The notes under the pieces: generated by a model
Database searches by the model: none
Told to the model about the DNA's origin: nothing
The model's input: the letters and a program-made list of their open reading frames with translations, nothing else
Assembly (NCBI RefSeq): GCF_009928485.1
Contig: NZ_JAABNP010000031.1
Coordinates: 1-64,000 of the forward strand
Length of the DNA stretch: 64,000 nucleotides
Reading direction: 5' to 3'
Source of the DNA: Clostridium sp. C2-6-12
GTDB lineage: Bacteria; Bacillota; Clostridia; Clostridiales; Clostridiaceae
Translations under genes and position numbers: made by a program
Shown here: piece by piece, positions 33,400-42,636 of the stretch
How the letters are laid out: each line of letters starts with the position of its first letter
Numbering within the stretch: position 1 is the stretch's first letter

Positions 33400-33816
33400 A
33401 TGGCTTTTAAATGGAAAGAAGAATTTAATTTAAATATTGAAGAAATAGATAAACAGCACAAAAAATTAATGGAAATAGGTAAGAGAGCTTATGACATTGC
33501 AATAATAGATGATGGATATGATAGATATGATGAAATTATGGAAATCATCGATGAACTCTTAGAATATACAAAATATCATTTTGAATATGAAGAAAAAATG
33601 TTAAAGGAATATAATTATGTTCATGTTCATGAGCAGGAAGAAGAACATAGTTTCTATATCTATAAAATAAAAAGCATAGCATCTAGAGATGATATAGATG
33701 AAAATCAAAGAAAAATAGTTTTAGAAGTTATAGACTTTTTGTCTGAATGGATCAGTAAGCATATTATGATTGCTGACAGAGAATATGCTGTATATTTAAA
33801 AAGAGTTGTCGCTTAA
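33400..33816 (+). CDS. Bacteriohemerythrin
   Basis: 138 residues, one hemerythrin domain. Di-iron ligands are seen in IDKQHKKLMEI, YHFEYEEKML, HEQEEEHSFY and WISKHIMIADREY. It binds oxygen (or NO) reversibly and serves anaerobes as an oxygen scavenger or sensor in the cytosol. It is monocistronic, with AGGAGAG in front and a strong terminator behind. Its position beside the nitrosative-stress genes is consistent with a protective role. Confidence 0.93.
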   Translation: MAFKWKEEFNLNIEEIDKQHKKLMEIGKRAYDIAIIDDGYDRYDEIMEIIDELLEYTKYHFEYEEKMLKEYNYVHVHEQEEEHSFYIYKIKSIASRDDIDENQRKIVLEVIDFLSEWISKHIMIADREYAVYLKRVVA

Positions 33817-33866
33817 AAGAGGTTGTTACAAAACTAACATAGTCAGTTTTGTAACAACCTCTTTTA
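33815..33866. terminator. Hairpin terminator of hemerythrin
   Basis: A 21-bp stem beginning AAAAGAGGTTGTTAC and ending CAACCTCTTTT, 9-base loop, overlapping the stop codon of the gene. Confidence 0.9.
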
Positions 33867-34116
33867 AAATAAAAAATTATTTAATAAATATACAAATATA
33901 GACATAATCAGGTGTGTTAAATAGTATTTATAGATATATTTTAAGGGAATACAGATTGTTTTTATCTTTTTTTAGAGATAATTTAAAAAAAGTACCCAAA
34001 ATGGTTTTTGTTACTGTATTATATAATGAGTATATACTTTGTAAAAAGATTAGAGTGACTAAAAATAATAGACACCGGTGAATAGATAAAAAAATCAAAG
34101 ACAGGGAGAGATTAAT

Positions 34117-35331
34117 ATGAACAAAAACATTAAAAAAATTGTTGCAATTGCTCTTACGGTTACTGCTTTTAGTTCTGTTGTACCAGTAGCAAATTTAGAT
34201 TTTATTAATGCAAAGGTTTATGCATCAAGTGGTGATTTAACAAGTATTAGAGTGAAAAATTCTGATGGAGATACAATAAAAACTTACAGTGAGGATAGCT
34301 ATAAAAGCAGATATGAAGTGGATTATAATGAATTAAATGATAATGAAACTTATTATGCTAAAACGTCATCTAATAAAATAACTATAAGTACAAGAGGGGT
34401 TAGTTCAAGCCGTGTTAGAATATTTAAGAGTAGAAGTAGTTCTGCAAGAGGGATTAAACCTGGCAATACTATTGAGCTAACATCTGGTTCAACTACAACA
34501 CTTACTATTAGGACATATAATGATGATCCTGGTACTGCAAGATATGATGATAGTTATGAAAGTCAATATATTATAAAAGTAAAATGTACAGGAACTTCTT
34601 CAGAAACTAGTACAGAAGACAATGGAGATGTATATTTAGAAACCTTACGTTTAAGTGAAGGAGAATTAAATTTTTCAAAAAATACTTCCACATATAACGT
34701 AAATGTTAATGAATCGGTTAGCGAATTAAAAATAACTGCTAAGCCAGATTGTGATAGTGATGAGTATGATGACTATGATGTGAAAATAAATGGTGTAACT
34801 ATAAATGAAAGTGATGATTTCAAAAGAACAGTAAGTTTATTGAATAAAGGGAAAAATGAATTTAAGATAACAGTTGAAAATGATGATCATGAGAAGAGAA
34901 CTTACACATTAAATATTTATAGAGGACAAACTGATGTAAATAATGGAGTAACAGACAAAACAAACCAATGGGTTATGGTTAATGGAAAGTGGCAATATAT
35001 CGATTCAATAGGTAACCCTGTTAAGAATACTTGGTTCTATGACAGAACTTTAGGAAAGAACTATTATTTACAACCAGATGGAAATATGGCAACAGGTTGG
35101 ATAATTTATGATGGAAGCTGGTATTACTTAGGTAATGATGGTGCTAAAAAAACAGGCTGGCAATTATATAATGGGACATGGTATTACCTTGATTTTGAAG
35201 GAAAAATGAAAACAGGCTGGATTATGGATGTAGATGGAAGATACTATTATTTATATTCAAATGGAGCTATGGCATATAGTACTACAATTGGCGGATATAG
35301 ACTGGGTTCAAATGGAGCTTGGATTAGATAA
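34117..35331 (+). CDS. Secreted cell-wall-binding repeat protein with cadherin-like domains
   Basis: 404 residues. Signal peptide (ends near YAS, residue 36), then two beta-sandwich units of the cadherin-like/PF12733 type (about 42-165 and 178-268; the second has LETLRLSEGELNFSKN and KITVENDDHEKRTYTLNIYR), then five or so cell-wall-binding repeats (WQYIDSIGNPVKNTWFYD; TGWIIYDGSWYYLGNDG; TGWQLYNGTWYYLDFEG). The repeats anchor proteins to wall teichoic acid/choline-type polymers. No catalytic domain is present, so it is a surface adhesin or structural protein. It is monocistronic. Confidence 0.85.
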   Translation: MNKNIKKIVAIALTVTAFSSVVPVANLDFINAKVYASSGDLTSIRVKNSDGDTIKTYSEDSYKSRYEVDYNELNDNETYYAKTSSNKITISTRGVSSSRVRIFKSRSSSARGIKPGNTIELTSGSTTTLTIRTYNDDPGTARYDDSYESQYIIKVKCTGTSSETSTEDNGDVYLETLRLSEGELNFSKNTSTYNVNVNESVSELKITAKPDCDSDEYDDYDVKINGVTINESDDFKRTVSLLNKGKNEFKITVENDDHEKRTYTLNIYRGQTDVNNGVTDKTNQWVMVNGKWQYIDSIGNPVKNTWFYDRTLGKNYYLQPDGNMATGWIIYDGSWYYLGNDGAKKTGWQLYNGTWYYLDFEGKMKTGWIMDVDGRYYYLYSNGAMAYSTTIGGYRLGSNGAWIR

Positions 35332-35420
35332 AGTGATGATAATATTTATATAATATAGACTTTAAAATAAGAATACTATGAATATATCTAATTGGAAATT
35401 AGATATATGAATTTAAAAAC

Positions 35421-35481
35421 GTATAAATCAAAAGAGTAACATGTATATAGGGAATATACATGTTACTCTTTTGATTTATAC
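35421..35481. repeat. Perfect 27-bp inverted repeat with 7-base loop
   Basis: The left arm 35421-35447 (begins GTATAAATCAAAAGAG) is the exact reverse complement of 35455-35481, around TAGGGAA. It is far longer and more perfect than the usual terminators here and has no T-run on the plus strand. It lies in the 535-base gap between the cell-wall protein and the phosphoesterase, which otherwise shows no gene. Confidence 0.85.
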
Positions 35482-35866
35482 ATATAGGGAAAATAGTTAT
35501 GAAAAAAATTATTATCAACCTTTAAACTTATTATATTATGGTTTTATGTCAAAAGTGTGACAAATATGTATGCACTTACTATTTTTTCACTGGCTTTAAT
35601 TAATTATTGTGTAAGTGAACAAATTTATACAGAAAACGTCAAGAATAATAAATTTTGGTTTGATAATATTGTATTGAAGAGTAAAAGTGTGGGCTGAAAA
35701 AAATGATTAGAATTATATAGCATTTATAAATTATAGGATAAAATAATTATAATTGATTTTGGAATATATTTCAGAATAGCAAAAGAATATAATTATAGTA
35801 TAGTCTTGCGTCCATATAAAACTTCAACTATATAGAGGAAAAAATAAATATAGAGAGGTGTATTCA

Positions 35867-36778
35867 TTGGATACTATTAAATTTGCAGTATTTACTGATT
35901 TACATTATGAGCATATTCCAGATGGATATGAAAGAATGAAAAATTTTCTTAATAATATAAAAGCTGAAGATGTAGATTTTATTATGAATCTTGGAGATTT
36001 CTGCAGCCCAAAAGAGGAAAATAAACTTCTGCTGAATATGCTTGATAGTAATGGTAAACCTCATTATCATGCAATAGGAAATCATGATTCAGACTTATAT
36101 CCTAAGGAAAAGATAATAAAATTTTTGAAAATAGATTCTGGTTATTATACCTTTACTTATGGAAAGGTTAAATTTATTGTTTTAGATACATGTTATATAA
36201 AAACAGAAAATGGATATGAACCTTATTTTAAGAGAAATTATGATAAAAGTAAAGATTTATATCCAATTGTTCCTGATTACGAAATTGAATGGCTTAGAAA
36301 TCAGTTAAATGATAATAATGAATATTATGTGATTTTTTCTCACCATAGCTTAGAAAATGACTTTGCAAAAAGAGGTGTTTACAATAGAGAAGAAATTAGG
36401 AAACTCATTGATAGAGTAAATAATACAGGAAAGAAAGTACTTCTCTGCGTTAATGGTCATGATCATGGAGATGCTCTTGAAAAATTAGGAGATACCTATT
36501 ATTTGGGTTTGAATGCAATGTCATATATATGGTGTGGACCGGAGCATGAGCATTTTAGCTATTCTGAGGAAATACATGAGCAATATCCATTTTTAAAAGA
36601 TATGATTTTATATAAAGATGGGTTGTATGCTATTGTTACCATTGGAGAAAATGGTCATGTAAATATAAAAGGCATGAGGGGAAATTATCAAAATATTTGT
36701 CCAAGAGAGGTGGAGATTGGTTATATGTGGAATGGACGATGCATATTACCAGTTGTATCCTCATTGACCAATATATAA
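35867..36778 (+). CDS. Calcineurin-like metallophosphoesterase
   Basis: 303 residues with the full metal-site series: FTDLHYE, NLGDFCS, AIGNHDS, VIFSHHSLE and VNGHDHGDA. The start is TTG 35867, correctly spaced from AGAGAGG; the in-frame GTG at 35858 overlaps that site. No signal peptide, so it is cytosolic. Substrate unknown: possibly nucleotides or phosphodiesters. It is monocistronic, with repeat element 36849 downstream. Confidence 0.87.
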   Translation: MDTIKFAVFTDLHYEHIPDGYERMKNFLNNIKAEDVDFIMNLGDFCSPKEENKLLLNMLDSNGKPHYHAIGNHDSDLYPKEKIIKFLKIDSGYYTFTYGKVKFIVLDTCYIKTENGYEPYFKRNYDKSKDLYPIVPDYEIEWLRNQLNDNNEYYVIFSHHSLENDFAKRGVYNREEIRKLIDRVNNTGKKVLLCVNGHDHGDALEKLGDTYYLGLNAMSYIWCGPEHEHFSYSEEIHEQYPFLKDMILYKDGLYAIVTIGENGHVNIKGMRGNYQNICPREVEIGYMWNGRCILPVVSSLTNI

Positions 36779-36848
36779 GTTAACGGATTGTGCTAGTAAA
36801 ATTTATTTTATAAATTCAATATCTTAAATGATGAAGAATAAATAATGA

Positions 36849-36891
36849 ATAAAAAGAGCAGCTATACCACAATAAAAAACTTTTCTGTAAC
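36849..36891 (+). repeat. Dispersed 41-base repeat, single unit
   Basis: Contains TAAAAAGAGCAGCTAT, CCACAATA and ACTTTTCTGTAAC, the same unit as at 32427 (same orientation) and 50291 (opposite orientation). Intergenic. Confidence 0.65.
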
Positions 36892-36979
36892 CATGAATTT
36901 ATATATATATTAAAGTAATTATATGATACTTATAAGAATAGAATTTTATTGAAAATAAATAAATAAGGATTGATTTTTA

Positions 36980-37435
36980 TTGGATTCAAACATTATTTTA
37001 ATTGCAATATTGGCTATATCTATACTCGGAAAAGCCAATTCAGTAGCTATTGCTTCATGTGTGCTTTTATTTATTAACCTTATAAAATTAGATAAATATA
37101 TATTCCCAATAGTTGAAAGCTATGGAGTGTTTTTAGGATTAGTCATACTTATTGCAGCTATTTTAATTCCAATTGCAAATGGACAAATTACTTTTGAAAA
37201 CATCAAAATTATATTTACATCATGGACAGGTATAGCAGCATTATTAATTTCACTTTTTACTACTTATTTAAGTGGACTTGGGCTTCAATATCTTACTGTT
37301 CAAGGTAATGGACAAGTGATGCCAGCTTTAATTCTAGGAGCAGTAATAGCTGCAGCATTTTTAGATGGAGTTCCAGTTGGTCCTTTAATTACTTCTGGAA
37401 TTTTAGCTTTAGGAATTAAGCTATTTCATAAGTAA
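36980..37435 (+). CDS. DUF441 family membrane protein
   Basis: 151 residues, four membrane helices: IILIAILAISILGKANSVAI, then YGVFLGLVILIAAILIPIA, WTGIAALLISLFTTYLSGLG and the terminal LGAVIAAAFLDGVPVGPLIT. This is the DUF441/YtwI family of small inner-membrane proteins with no known function. A TTG start follows AAGGATTG. It is monocistronic; the 115 bases after it contain only a short frame (KTIIEDGTDLQSYELLV) behind AAGGAG that lacks a normal start codon. Confidence 0.8.
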   Translation: MDSNIILIAILAISILGKANSVAIASCVLLFINLIKLDKYIFPIVESYGVFLGLVILIAAILIPIANGQITFENIKIIFTSWTGIAALLISLFTTYLSGLGLQYLTVQGNGQVMPALILGAVIAAAFLDGVPVGPLITSGILALGIKLFHK

Positions 37436-37551
37436 ATAAATATAAGGAGAAAAACAATTATAGAAGATGGAACTGATTTACAATCTTATGAACTTTTAGT
37501 GTAACAGTTTATTAGAAACTAAAATAAATAATAAAATTAAGGGAGATTAGT

Positions 37552-38484
37552 ATGAGATATACTTTTAAATATTACAAAGACGAATATTTTAATGATATAG
37601 AAAAAATGATTGTTAAAAGCTATAAATGGGGAACTCCTGCGTATTTTTACAATTGTCTTCATTTTGATAGAGGAATTCATTCAGCATGGGCAAATAATAA
37701 AGCAAACTGGGAGCAGACAACCGGTTTGTGGGAGGAAAATGGCAAAATTGTTTCAGTTGCAATAAGTGTAGGAGCATGGCAAGGTGATGCATTTTTTATA
37801 TTTGACAGCTATGAACGAACACAAGACAGAGAGCTCTTAAAAAAGATGTTTCATCACATAGAGACACATATGTCTTGTTTCAGAGGAAATGTACCATACG
37901 AGGATAGAACAAGATTTCTAGAACTTAAAATATGTCCTACTTGGGGTAGTGTAAAGAAGATGGCACAAGAAAGAGGCTATGCTAAGGCTGAATACACTGA
38001 GAAGATGAATATCCTTCCATTTGAAGGAAAAGTATTTGAGGTAGAACTACCTGATGGATATACAATAGGAGACGGAAGTTCAGTTCCACCATTTTTTTCT
38101 GCTAATGTTCACATGTTTTCTTTTAACTACACTCTTCCTACAGCTAATACTATAAAGTCAGGATTTGAAGATTTGAAAAAAATGAAAGGCTATAATCCTA
38201 ATTTTGATTTAGTTGCGCTTGATGATGAGGGTAAACCAGTTGGGCTAGCTATATGCTGGTATGATGAAAAAATGCCTTACTGTGAGCTGGAGCCTTTAGG
38301 AGTAGTTTGGTGGTGTAGGCGCAAAGGAATTGGAAGAGCTATGATACATGAATTAGCAAACAGGGTTATGAAAAAGTATCCTGGTTGCAAAGGAATGATG
38401 GGCTGGGATCAACAATTTTATTATGATTTAGGTTTTAAGACACAAGCTGAAAATGAAATATGGAATTGGAAGATGAAATTCTAA
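37552..38484 (+). CDS. GNAT-family acetyltransferase
   Basis: 310 residues. Only the C-terminal third is a recognisable GNAT core: CELEPLGVVWWCRRKGIGRAMIHELANRV contains the R-x-x-G-I-G acetyl-CoA loop, and QFYYDLGFKTQ is its closing strand. The N-terminal two thirds (YKWGTPAYFYNCLHFDRGIH) may be a degenerate second GNAT domain. Substrate unknown. GGGAGATTAG precedes the ATG. A second large GNAT follows 76 bases later. Confidence 0.78.
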   Translation: MRYTFKYYKDEYFNDIEKMIVKSYKWGTPAYFYNCLHFDRGIHSAWANNKANWEQTTGLWEENGKIVSVAISVGAWQGDAFFIFDSYERTQDRELLKKMFHHIETHMSCFRGNVPYEDRTRFLELKICPTWGSVKKMAQERGYAKAEYTEKMNILPFEGKVFEVELPDGYTIGDGSSVPPFFSANVHMFSFNYTLPTANTIKSGFEDLKKMKGYNPNFDLVALDDEGKPVGLAICWYDEKMPYCELEPLGVVWWCRRKGIGRAMIHELANRVMKKYPGCKGMMGWDQQFYYDLGFKTQAENEIWNWKMKF

Positions 38485-38560
38485 TGATGTAAAAAATGAA
38501 TAAGAGCTATTTAAGAAATAATTTTGATAAATTATTAATGATTAGAGTTGGGAGAAATAT

Positions 38561-39520
38561 ATGGAATTTAGAAGACCAGAATTAAAAGACATAGATGAAG
38601 CAGTTAAATTAGCATTAATAGAATATAAAAATGAATGTGCTAATAATAAGGAACTGATAGAGAAAAATATAAAGGAAAAGTTGCAAGCATTAATTTTTGA
38701 TATTTTTAAGAGTAGGTATGGCTTAGTAGCAATTGAAGATGGGAAAATTGCAGGATATATGATGTTTTGGGGACCATTTGAAGGTCATTTTGGAAATGTA
38801 AAAGGTTCCTTTTCTCCATTGCATGGAAGCGCTTTTGGAGGAACTAACAGAAAGAAAACAGCTTCTTTGTTATTTGAAAAGGTATCTAAAACTATGATTG
38901 ATGAAGGGATTTTCAGCTTTGCAATTTGTAAATATGCACATGATAAAGAAATATCAGAAACTCTTGCATTTAATGGTTTTGGTATACGTTGCAGTGATGC
39001 AATTAAAGACTTATCCGAAATAAATAAAACAGAAGTAAATAGCAAATGTAGATATGAAGAAATCAGCTACAAAAAAGCTGGAGTTTTATTAGAGCTAAAA
39101 AATGGACTTGTTAACCATTTGAGAAAGAGTCCTATTTATTTTCCTAATCCAGAATTTACAGCAGAGAAGTTTACTGAGTTGTGTGAAAAGAGAAAAAGCC
39201 GATTTTTTGTTGCATATGCTGGTGAAAAAACAGTAGGGTACATTGAAGTTGGGGTTGATGGAGAAACATTCATTTCAGAAGATCCTGATGTACTTAATAT
39301 CTGTGGAACCTATGTTGATTCAGATTATAGAAATAGTTCTGTAGCAAAAGAATTATTAAATTATACTATGACAAAACTAGCAGATGAAGGGTTGAAATAT
39401 TTAGGCGTTGATTGTGAAACAATTAATCCAACAGCACTTCATTTTTGGGCAAAATATTTTGAAAGCTATACTTATAGCTTTGTTAGGAGAGTTGATGAAA
39501 GAATTTTAGCCAAAATATAA
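38561..39520 (+). CDS. GNAT-family acetyltransferase (tandem-domain type)
   Basis: 319 residues. The second half has the acetyl-CoA core: VLNICGTYVDSDYRNSSVAK followed by YLGVDCETINPTALHFWAKYF. The first half (EIAGYMMFWGPFEG-like; GTNRKKTASLLFEKV) looks like a divergent first GNAT domain, so the protein may be a bilobal acetyltransferase of the type that modifies antibiotics or small amines. Substrate not identifiable. GGGAGAAATAT precedes the start. Confidence 0.75.
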   Translation: MEFRRPELKDIDEAVKLALIEYKNECANNKELIEKNIKEKLQALIFDIFKSRYGLVAIEDGKIAGYMMFWGPFEGHFGNVKGSFSPLHGSAFGGTNRKKTASLLFEKVSKTMIDEGIFSFAICKYAHDKEISETLAFNGFGIRCSDAIKDLSEINKTEVNSKCRYEEISYKKAGVLLELKNGLVNHLRKSPIYFPNPEFTAEKFTELCEKRKSRFFVAYAGEKTVGYIEVGVDGETFISEDPDVLNICGTYVDSDYRNSSVAKELLNYTMTKLADEGLKYLGVDCETINPTALHFWAKYFESYTYSFVRRVDERILAKI

Positions 39521-39631
39521 TAAGTATAAGAACAACATTATAAGACTATCTATATTAAAAATTTAGCAGATTTAGAATTATTTATATTTACTATAGAATA
39601 AATTAAGAATATAATAAAAATATGTAATAGT

Positions 39632-39866
39632 ATAATTATGGAAGGTGGAATGGTTATCCGGCTTACTTGTGCTGTGCAATCAAAAAGCTAAGTAAACTCG
39701 GAGGAGTAAAATAAAATCATTTAATATAATAATTTGGAAAAAAGCTATTTTTTAATGGTTTATTTTTCGTGCAAATTTATTGTAATTATGATTTTATCTT
39801 TACTCTTCATTTAATCAAACTGTCTTTTTAGATGGAAGCTGTAGAGTAAATCTATGGCTTTTTTAT
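39632..39866 (+). promoter_or_regulatory. Candidate structured leader RNA before a methyltransferase gene
   Basis: A TATAAT at 39631-39636 is followed by a segment richer in G and C than its surroundings: GGAAGGTGG, TTATCCGGCTTACTT pairing with AAGTAAACTCGG (39655-39701). A long-range arm GAGGAGTAAAATAAAATCAT (39701-39720) is complementary to ATGATTTTATCTTTACTCTTC (39788-39808). A terminator AAGCTGTAGA / TCTATGGCTT with a T-run closes it at 39866, 94 bases before the ATG. I recognise no known riboswitch class in it. Confidence 0.5.
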
Positions 39867-39959
39867 TTTATATTAAATTATACTATTACATTTTGTTTAT
39901 TTAAAAATTATAAAATGTTCATCTTGCTTAAAACAAAAAATTAAAGGAGTGTTATTACT

Positions 39960-40802
39960 ATGGTAAATGAAAATTTAATTAATGAAATAAAAGAAAAAAG
40001 TAAGAAGCTAGCTTTATTTAATAAAGAGGGTGGAAATATATGGACTGAAGAATATATAGCAAGACAAATGCTTGAAGCACATCTTAATCCAGAATTTGAC
40101 GGGGCATCAAGAAGAAGCTCAATTATTGAACAGACTGTAGATTTTCTTGATAAAAAGATTCTAAGAAGAGAAAGTTCCATATTAGATTTGGGTTGTGGTC
40201 CAGGATTATATGCAGAAAAATTATGCAGAAAGGGACATAAAGTAACTGGAATAGATTTTTCCGAAAATACAATATGTTATGCTAAAGAAAATGCAAAAAG
40301 AGAAAATCTTAATATAGATTATAAGTGTGAGGATTTCTTTAATCTAAAATATTCAGAAGAATATGATGCTGTTATTCAAAGTTATGGTGAAATAAATACA
40401 TTTTCAGATGAAGAAAGAGATAGATTATTAAAGTTAATATATAGAGCTTTAAAACAAAATGGAAGATTTATTTTTGATATTTCAACTCCTATTTTGAGGA
40501 AAAATTGTAGTCTAAAGAAAAACTGGTACATTAGTGAAGAGGGTTTTTGGAGGGGAAAAGCACATATTGTTTTAGAAGAAGGATTTCAATACGAGAACAA
40601 TATTTGGCTTGATCAATATATAGTTGGCGATGATGAGGGTATACAAGTATATAGAAATTGGTTTCATGATTATACTGCCGAAACAATTAGTGAAATTGTT
40701 CAAAAATCTGGCTTTACAATTGTTGATATGGTAACTTTAGCAGGAAATCCATTAAAAACAGAAAGTGAATGGATTTTAATTATTGCTGAGAAAAGAGTGT
40801 AA
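39960..40802 (+). CDS. Class I SAM-dependent methyltransferase
   Basis: 280 residues. SAM-binding motif I is SILDLGCGPGLYAEKL (about residues 73-88), motif post-I GIDFSENTICYA, and acidic motif II region YDAVIQSYGEIN. The C-terminal half (WFHDYTAETISEIVQKSGFT) is the substrate-side cap. It belongs to the broad Methyltransf_25/31 group and the acceptor is unknown. AAAGGAGTG precedes the ATG. The upstream leader (39632-39866) suggests control by attenuation. Confidence 0.82.
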   Translation: MVNENLINEIKEKSKKLALFNKEGGNIWTEEYIARQMLEAHLNPEFDGASRRSSIIEQTVDFLDKKILRRESSILDLGCGPGLYAEKLCRKGHKVTGIDFSENTICYAKENAKRENLNIDYKCEDFFNLKYSEEYDAVIQSYGEINTFSDEERDRLLKLIYRALKQNGRFIFDISTPILRKNCSLKKNWYISEEGFWRGKAHIVLEEGFQYENNIWLDQYIVGDDEGIQVYRNWFHDYTAETISEIVQKSGFTIVDMVTLAGNPLKTESEWILIIAEKRV

Positions 40803-40842
40803 ATTATATATGTAAATAAATAGATACTAATTTCATTTAAGC

Positions 40843-41025
40843 TTGACTTTCTAAATTAAATTTATTATACTAGTAAAAAAATTAAGTATGAAATAAAATA
40901 AAACTTCACGTATAACTCCAATAATAAGGTTTGGAGGTCTCTACCAGGAACCATTAATTCCTGATTACGAAGAAGATGTAATTATGATTTTAATTGCATT
41001 TTCTTTGTAGTCAGGATTTTTTTAT
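40843..41025 (+). promoter_or_regulatory. Adenine riboswitch (transcriptional ON switch) with promoter
   Basis: Promoter TTGACT (40843-40848), 17 bases, TATACT (40866-40871). The purine aptamer is at 40904-40974: CACGTATAACTCC, the P2/P3 loops, GGTCTCTACCAGGAACC, then CCTGATTACGAAG. The specificity base in GATTACG is U (T), which pairs with adenine; guanine switches have C. The 3' arm TTCTTTGTAGTCAGG (about 41001-41015) plus T-run is complementary to the P3/P1 segment, so adenine binding should prevent termination and switch on adenosine deaminase. Confidence 0.92.
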
Positions 41026-41072
41026 ACAAAAAATTAATTGGTGACTGTCACCAATTTGCAGGAGGAATTTTA

Positions 41073-42068
41073 ATGAATATAAATACTTTACCGAAAATAG
41101 AACTTCATTGTCACTTAGATGGAAGTCTAAGACCTAAGACAATAATTGAAATATCTGAAAAAGAAGGAATACAGCTTAATTATAAAGATATAGATGAAAT
41201 TATAAAAGCAGTAACTGTGCCATTGGATTGCAAATCACTTGATGAGTATTTAAAAGCTTTTGAGCTTCCTAATTTAGTTATGCAATCAAAGGAAAGTTTA
41301 AGAAGAATTACTTTTGAACTTTACGAAGATGCAGCTGAGGAAAATGTTAAATATATGGAGGTAAGATTTGCACCATTACTCCATACTTTAAAAGGTTTAA
41401 CAGTTGAGGAGATAATAGAAAGTGTAATAGAAGGAATGAGGGCTGCAGAAGCAAAGTATGATATTAAAGGAAATATTATATTAGGCTGTATGAGATTTAT
41501 GAGTGCAGAGAAAGCTTTTGAAGTAGTAGAAAAAGGAAAGAAATTTCTTGGAAGGGGTGTTGTAGCAATAGATTTATGTGCAGCAGAGGTGGAAGGCTTT
41601 TGTCAAAAGTTTGTAGAACCTATTAAATTGGCAAGAGAATACGGATATAGAGTAACCATTCATGCAGGTGAAACGGGAATAGGTAAAAATGTATTAGAGG
41701 CTGTAGAACTTTTAGGGGCAGAAAGAATTGGACATGGTGTTTATATTAGAAATTGTGAAGAGGCTTATAAAATTGTAAAGGAAAAAAATATTACCCTTGA
41801 AATGTGTCCTACAAGTAATGTACAGACAAAAGCAGTAAGCAGTTTTAGTGATCATCCAATTTATGATTTTTATAAAGATGGGATAAAAGTAACCTTAAAT
41901 ACTGATAACAGAACTGTATCAAATACAAATATGGCTAAAGAAATTGAAATAACAGCTAAGGAATTTAATATTGATTATGAGGATTATAAGAAAATTTACT
42001 GCAATAGTGTTGAATCCAGCTTTGCTAATAATGATATAAAAGAAAGCTTAAAAAGAATTTTAAAATAA
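41073..42068 (+). CDS. add: Adenosine deaminase
   Basis: 331 residues. Zinc-binding HCHLDGSLR (His12, His14), TIHAGETGIGKN, RIGHGVYI, the catalytic MCPTSNVQTKAV and the metal-ligand LNTDNRTVSNTN complete the family pattern. It deaminates adenosine or deoxyadenosine to inosine for purine salvage in the cytosol. Expression is placed under the upstream adenine riboswitch, so it is made when adenine accumulates. AGGAGG precedes the ATG. Full length and intact. Confidence 0.94.
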   Translation: MNINTLPKIELHCHLDGSLRPKTIIEISEKEGIQLNYKDIDEIIKAVTVPLDCKSLDEYLKAFELPNLVMQSKESLRRITFELYEDAAEENVKYMEVRFAPLLHTLKGLTVEEIIESVIEGMRAAEAKYDIKGNIILGCMRFMSAEKAFEVVEKGKKFLGRGVVAIDLCAAEVEGFCQKFVEPIKLAREYGYRVTIHAGETGIGKNVLEAVELLGAERIGHGVYIRNCEEAYKIVKEKNITLEMCPTSNVQTKAVSSFSDHPIYDFYKDGIKVTLNTDNRTVSNTNMAKEIEITAKEFNIDYEDYKKIYCNSVESSFANNDIKESLKRILK

Positions 42069-42082
42069 TTATGTAAATGTGG

Positions 42083-42111
42083 TTGACAATTATGTATATG
42101 TAACATATAAT
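42083..42111 (+). promoter_or_regulatory. Consensus sigma-A promoter of the tRNA pair
   Basis: TTGACA (42083-42088), 17-base spacer, TATAAT (42106-42111). Both hexamers are perfect, as expected for a stable-RNA promoter. Confidence 0.9.
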
Positions 42112-42197
42112 AAACAAGCAGTCCAAATTCAGCAAGCCTTTTATAATCAAGGTTTGTGGGATATATAGGATTGATTAAGAATATAATATATGTTTAT

Positions 42198-42274
42198 GGT
42201 GAACGTAGTTCAGTTGGTAGAGCGCCAGTTTGTGGCACTGGTTGTCGTGGGTTCGAGTCCCATCGTTCACCCCA
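42198..42274 (+). tRNA. tRNA-His (GTG)
   Basis: Complete cloverleaf: acceptor GTGAACG / CGTTCAC with the extra G at position -1 (42198) opposite C73, as expected for tRNA-His. The anticodon stem CCAGT / ACTGG encloses TTGTGGC, anticodon GTG; the T arm is GTGGGTTCGAGTCCCAT. CCA is encoded. Confidence 0.97.
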
Positions 42275-42281
42275 TATTTAA

Positions 42282-42357
42282 GGTTCACTAGCTCAGTCGG
42301 TAGAGCACATGACTTTTAATCATGGTGTCCCGGGTTCGATTCCCGGGTGAGCCACCA
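42282..42357 (+). tRNA. tRNA-Lys (TTT)
   Basis: Acceptor GGTTCAC / GTGAGCC, anticodon stem CATGA / TCATG around CTTTTAA (anticodon TTT), T arm CCCGGGTTCGATTCCCGGG, encoded CCA. It lies 7 bases behind tRNA-His in the same transcript. Confidence 0.97.
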
Positions 42358-42379
42358 AATTGTTATTAAAGAATTAATT

Positions 42380-42433
42380 AAAAAAGGATGTATAGAAAAG
42401 ATTGAAAAATCGTTTCTATACATCCTTTTTTTC
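42380..42433 (+). terminator. Hairpin terminator of the tRNA operon
   Basis: A long stem AAAAAGGATGTATAGAAA / TTTCTATACATCCTTTTT with an extended T-run. Confidence 0.9.
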
Positions 42434-42636
42434 TATAGTAAAAAATTAATTTATTTCAGTATAAGGCTAGAATAGAATTTAAGATAAATAAATATAAGTG
42501 AATGGTTTCTCATGAAGGCTTTAGTTTTGCATATATTATGATATTATTGTAAAATATAATTGTATTTGTAAAAAATGGTGGTCAAATAGAATTAATAAAT
42601 AAAATACTATTTTTGAAGTGTAAAGGAGAAACATTT

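Noticed and set aside
35421-35481. Insertion-sequence terminal repeats
   Set aside because: The arms are separated by just 7 bases, with no transposase gene or target duplication.
39632-39866. Fluoride, cobalamin or ykkC riboswitch before the methyltransferase
   Set aside because: Some short matches (GGTTATCC, AAACTCGGAGG) recall these classes, but their conserved cores are absent, so I left it as an unassigned structured leader.
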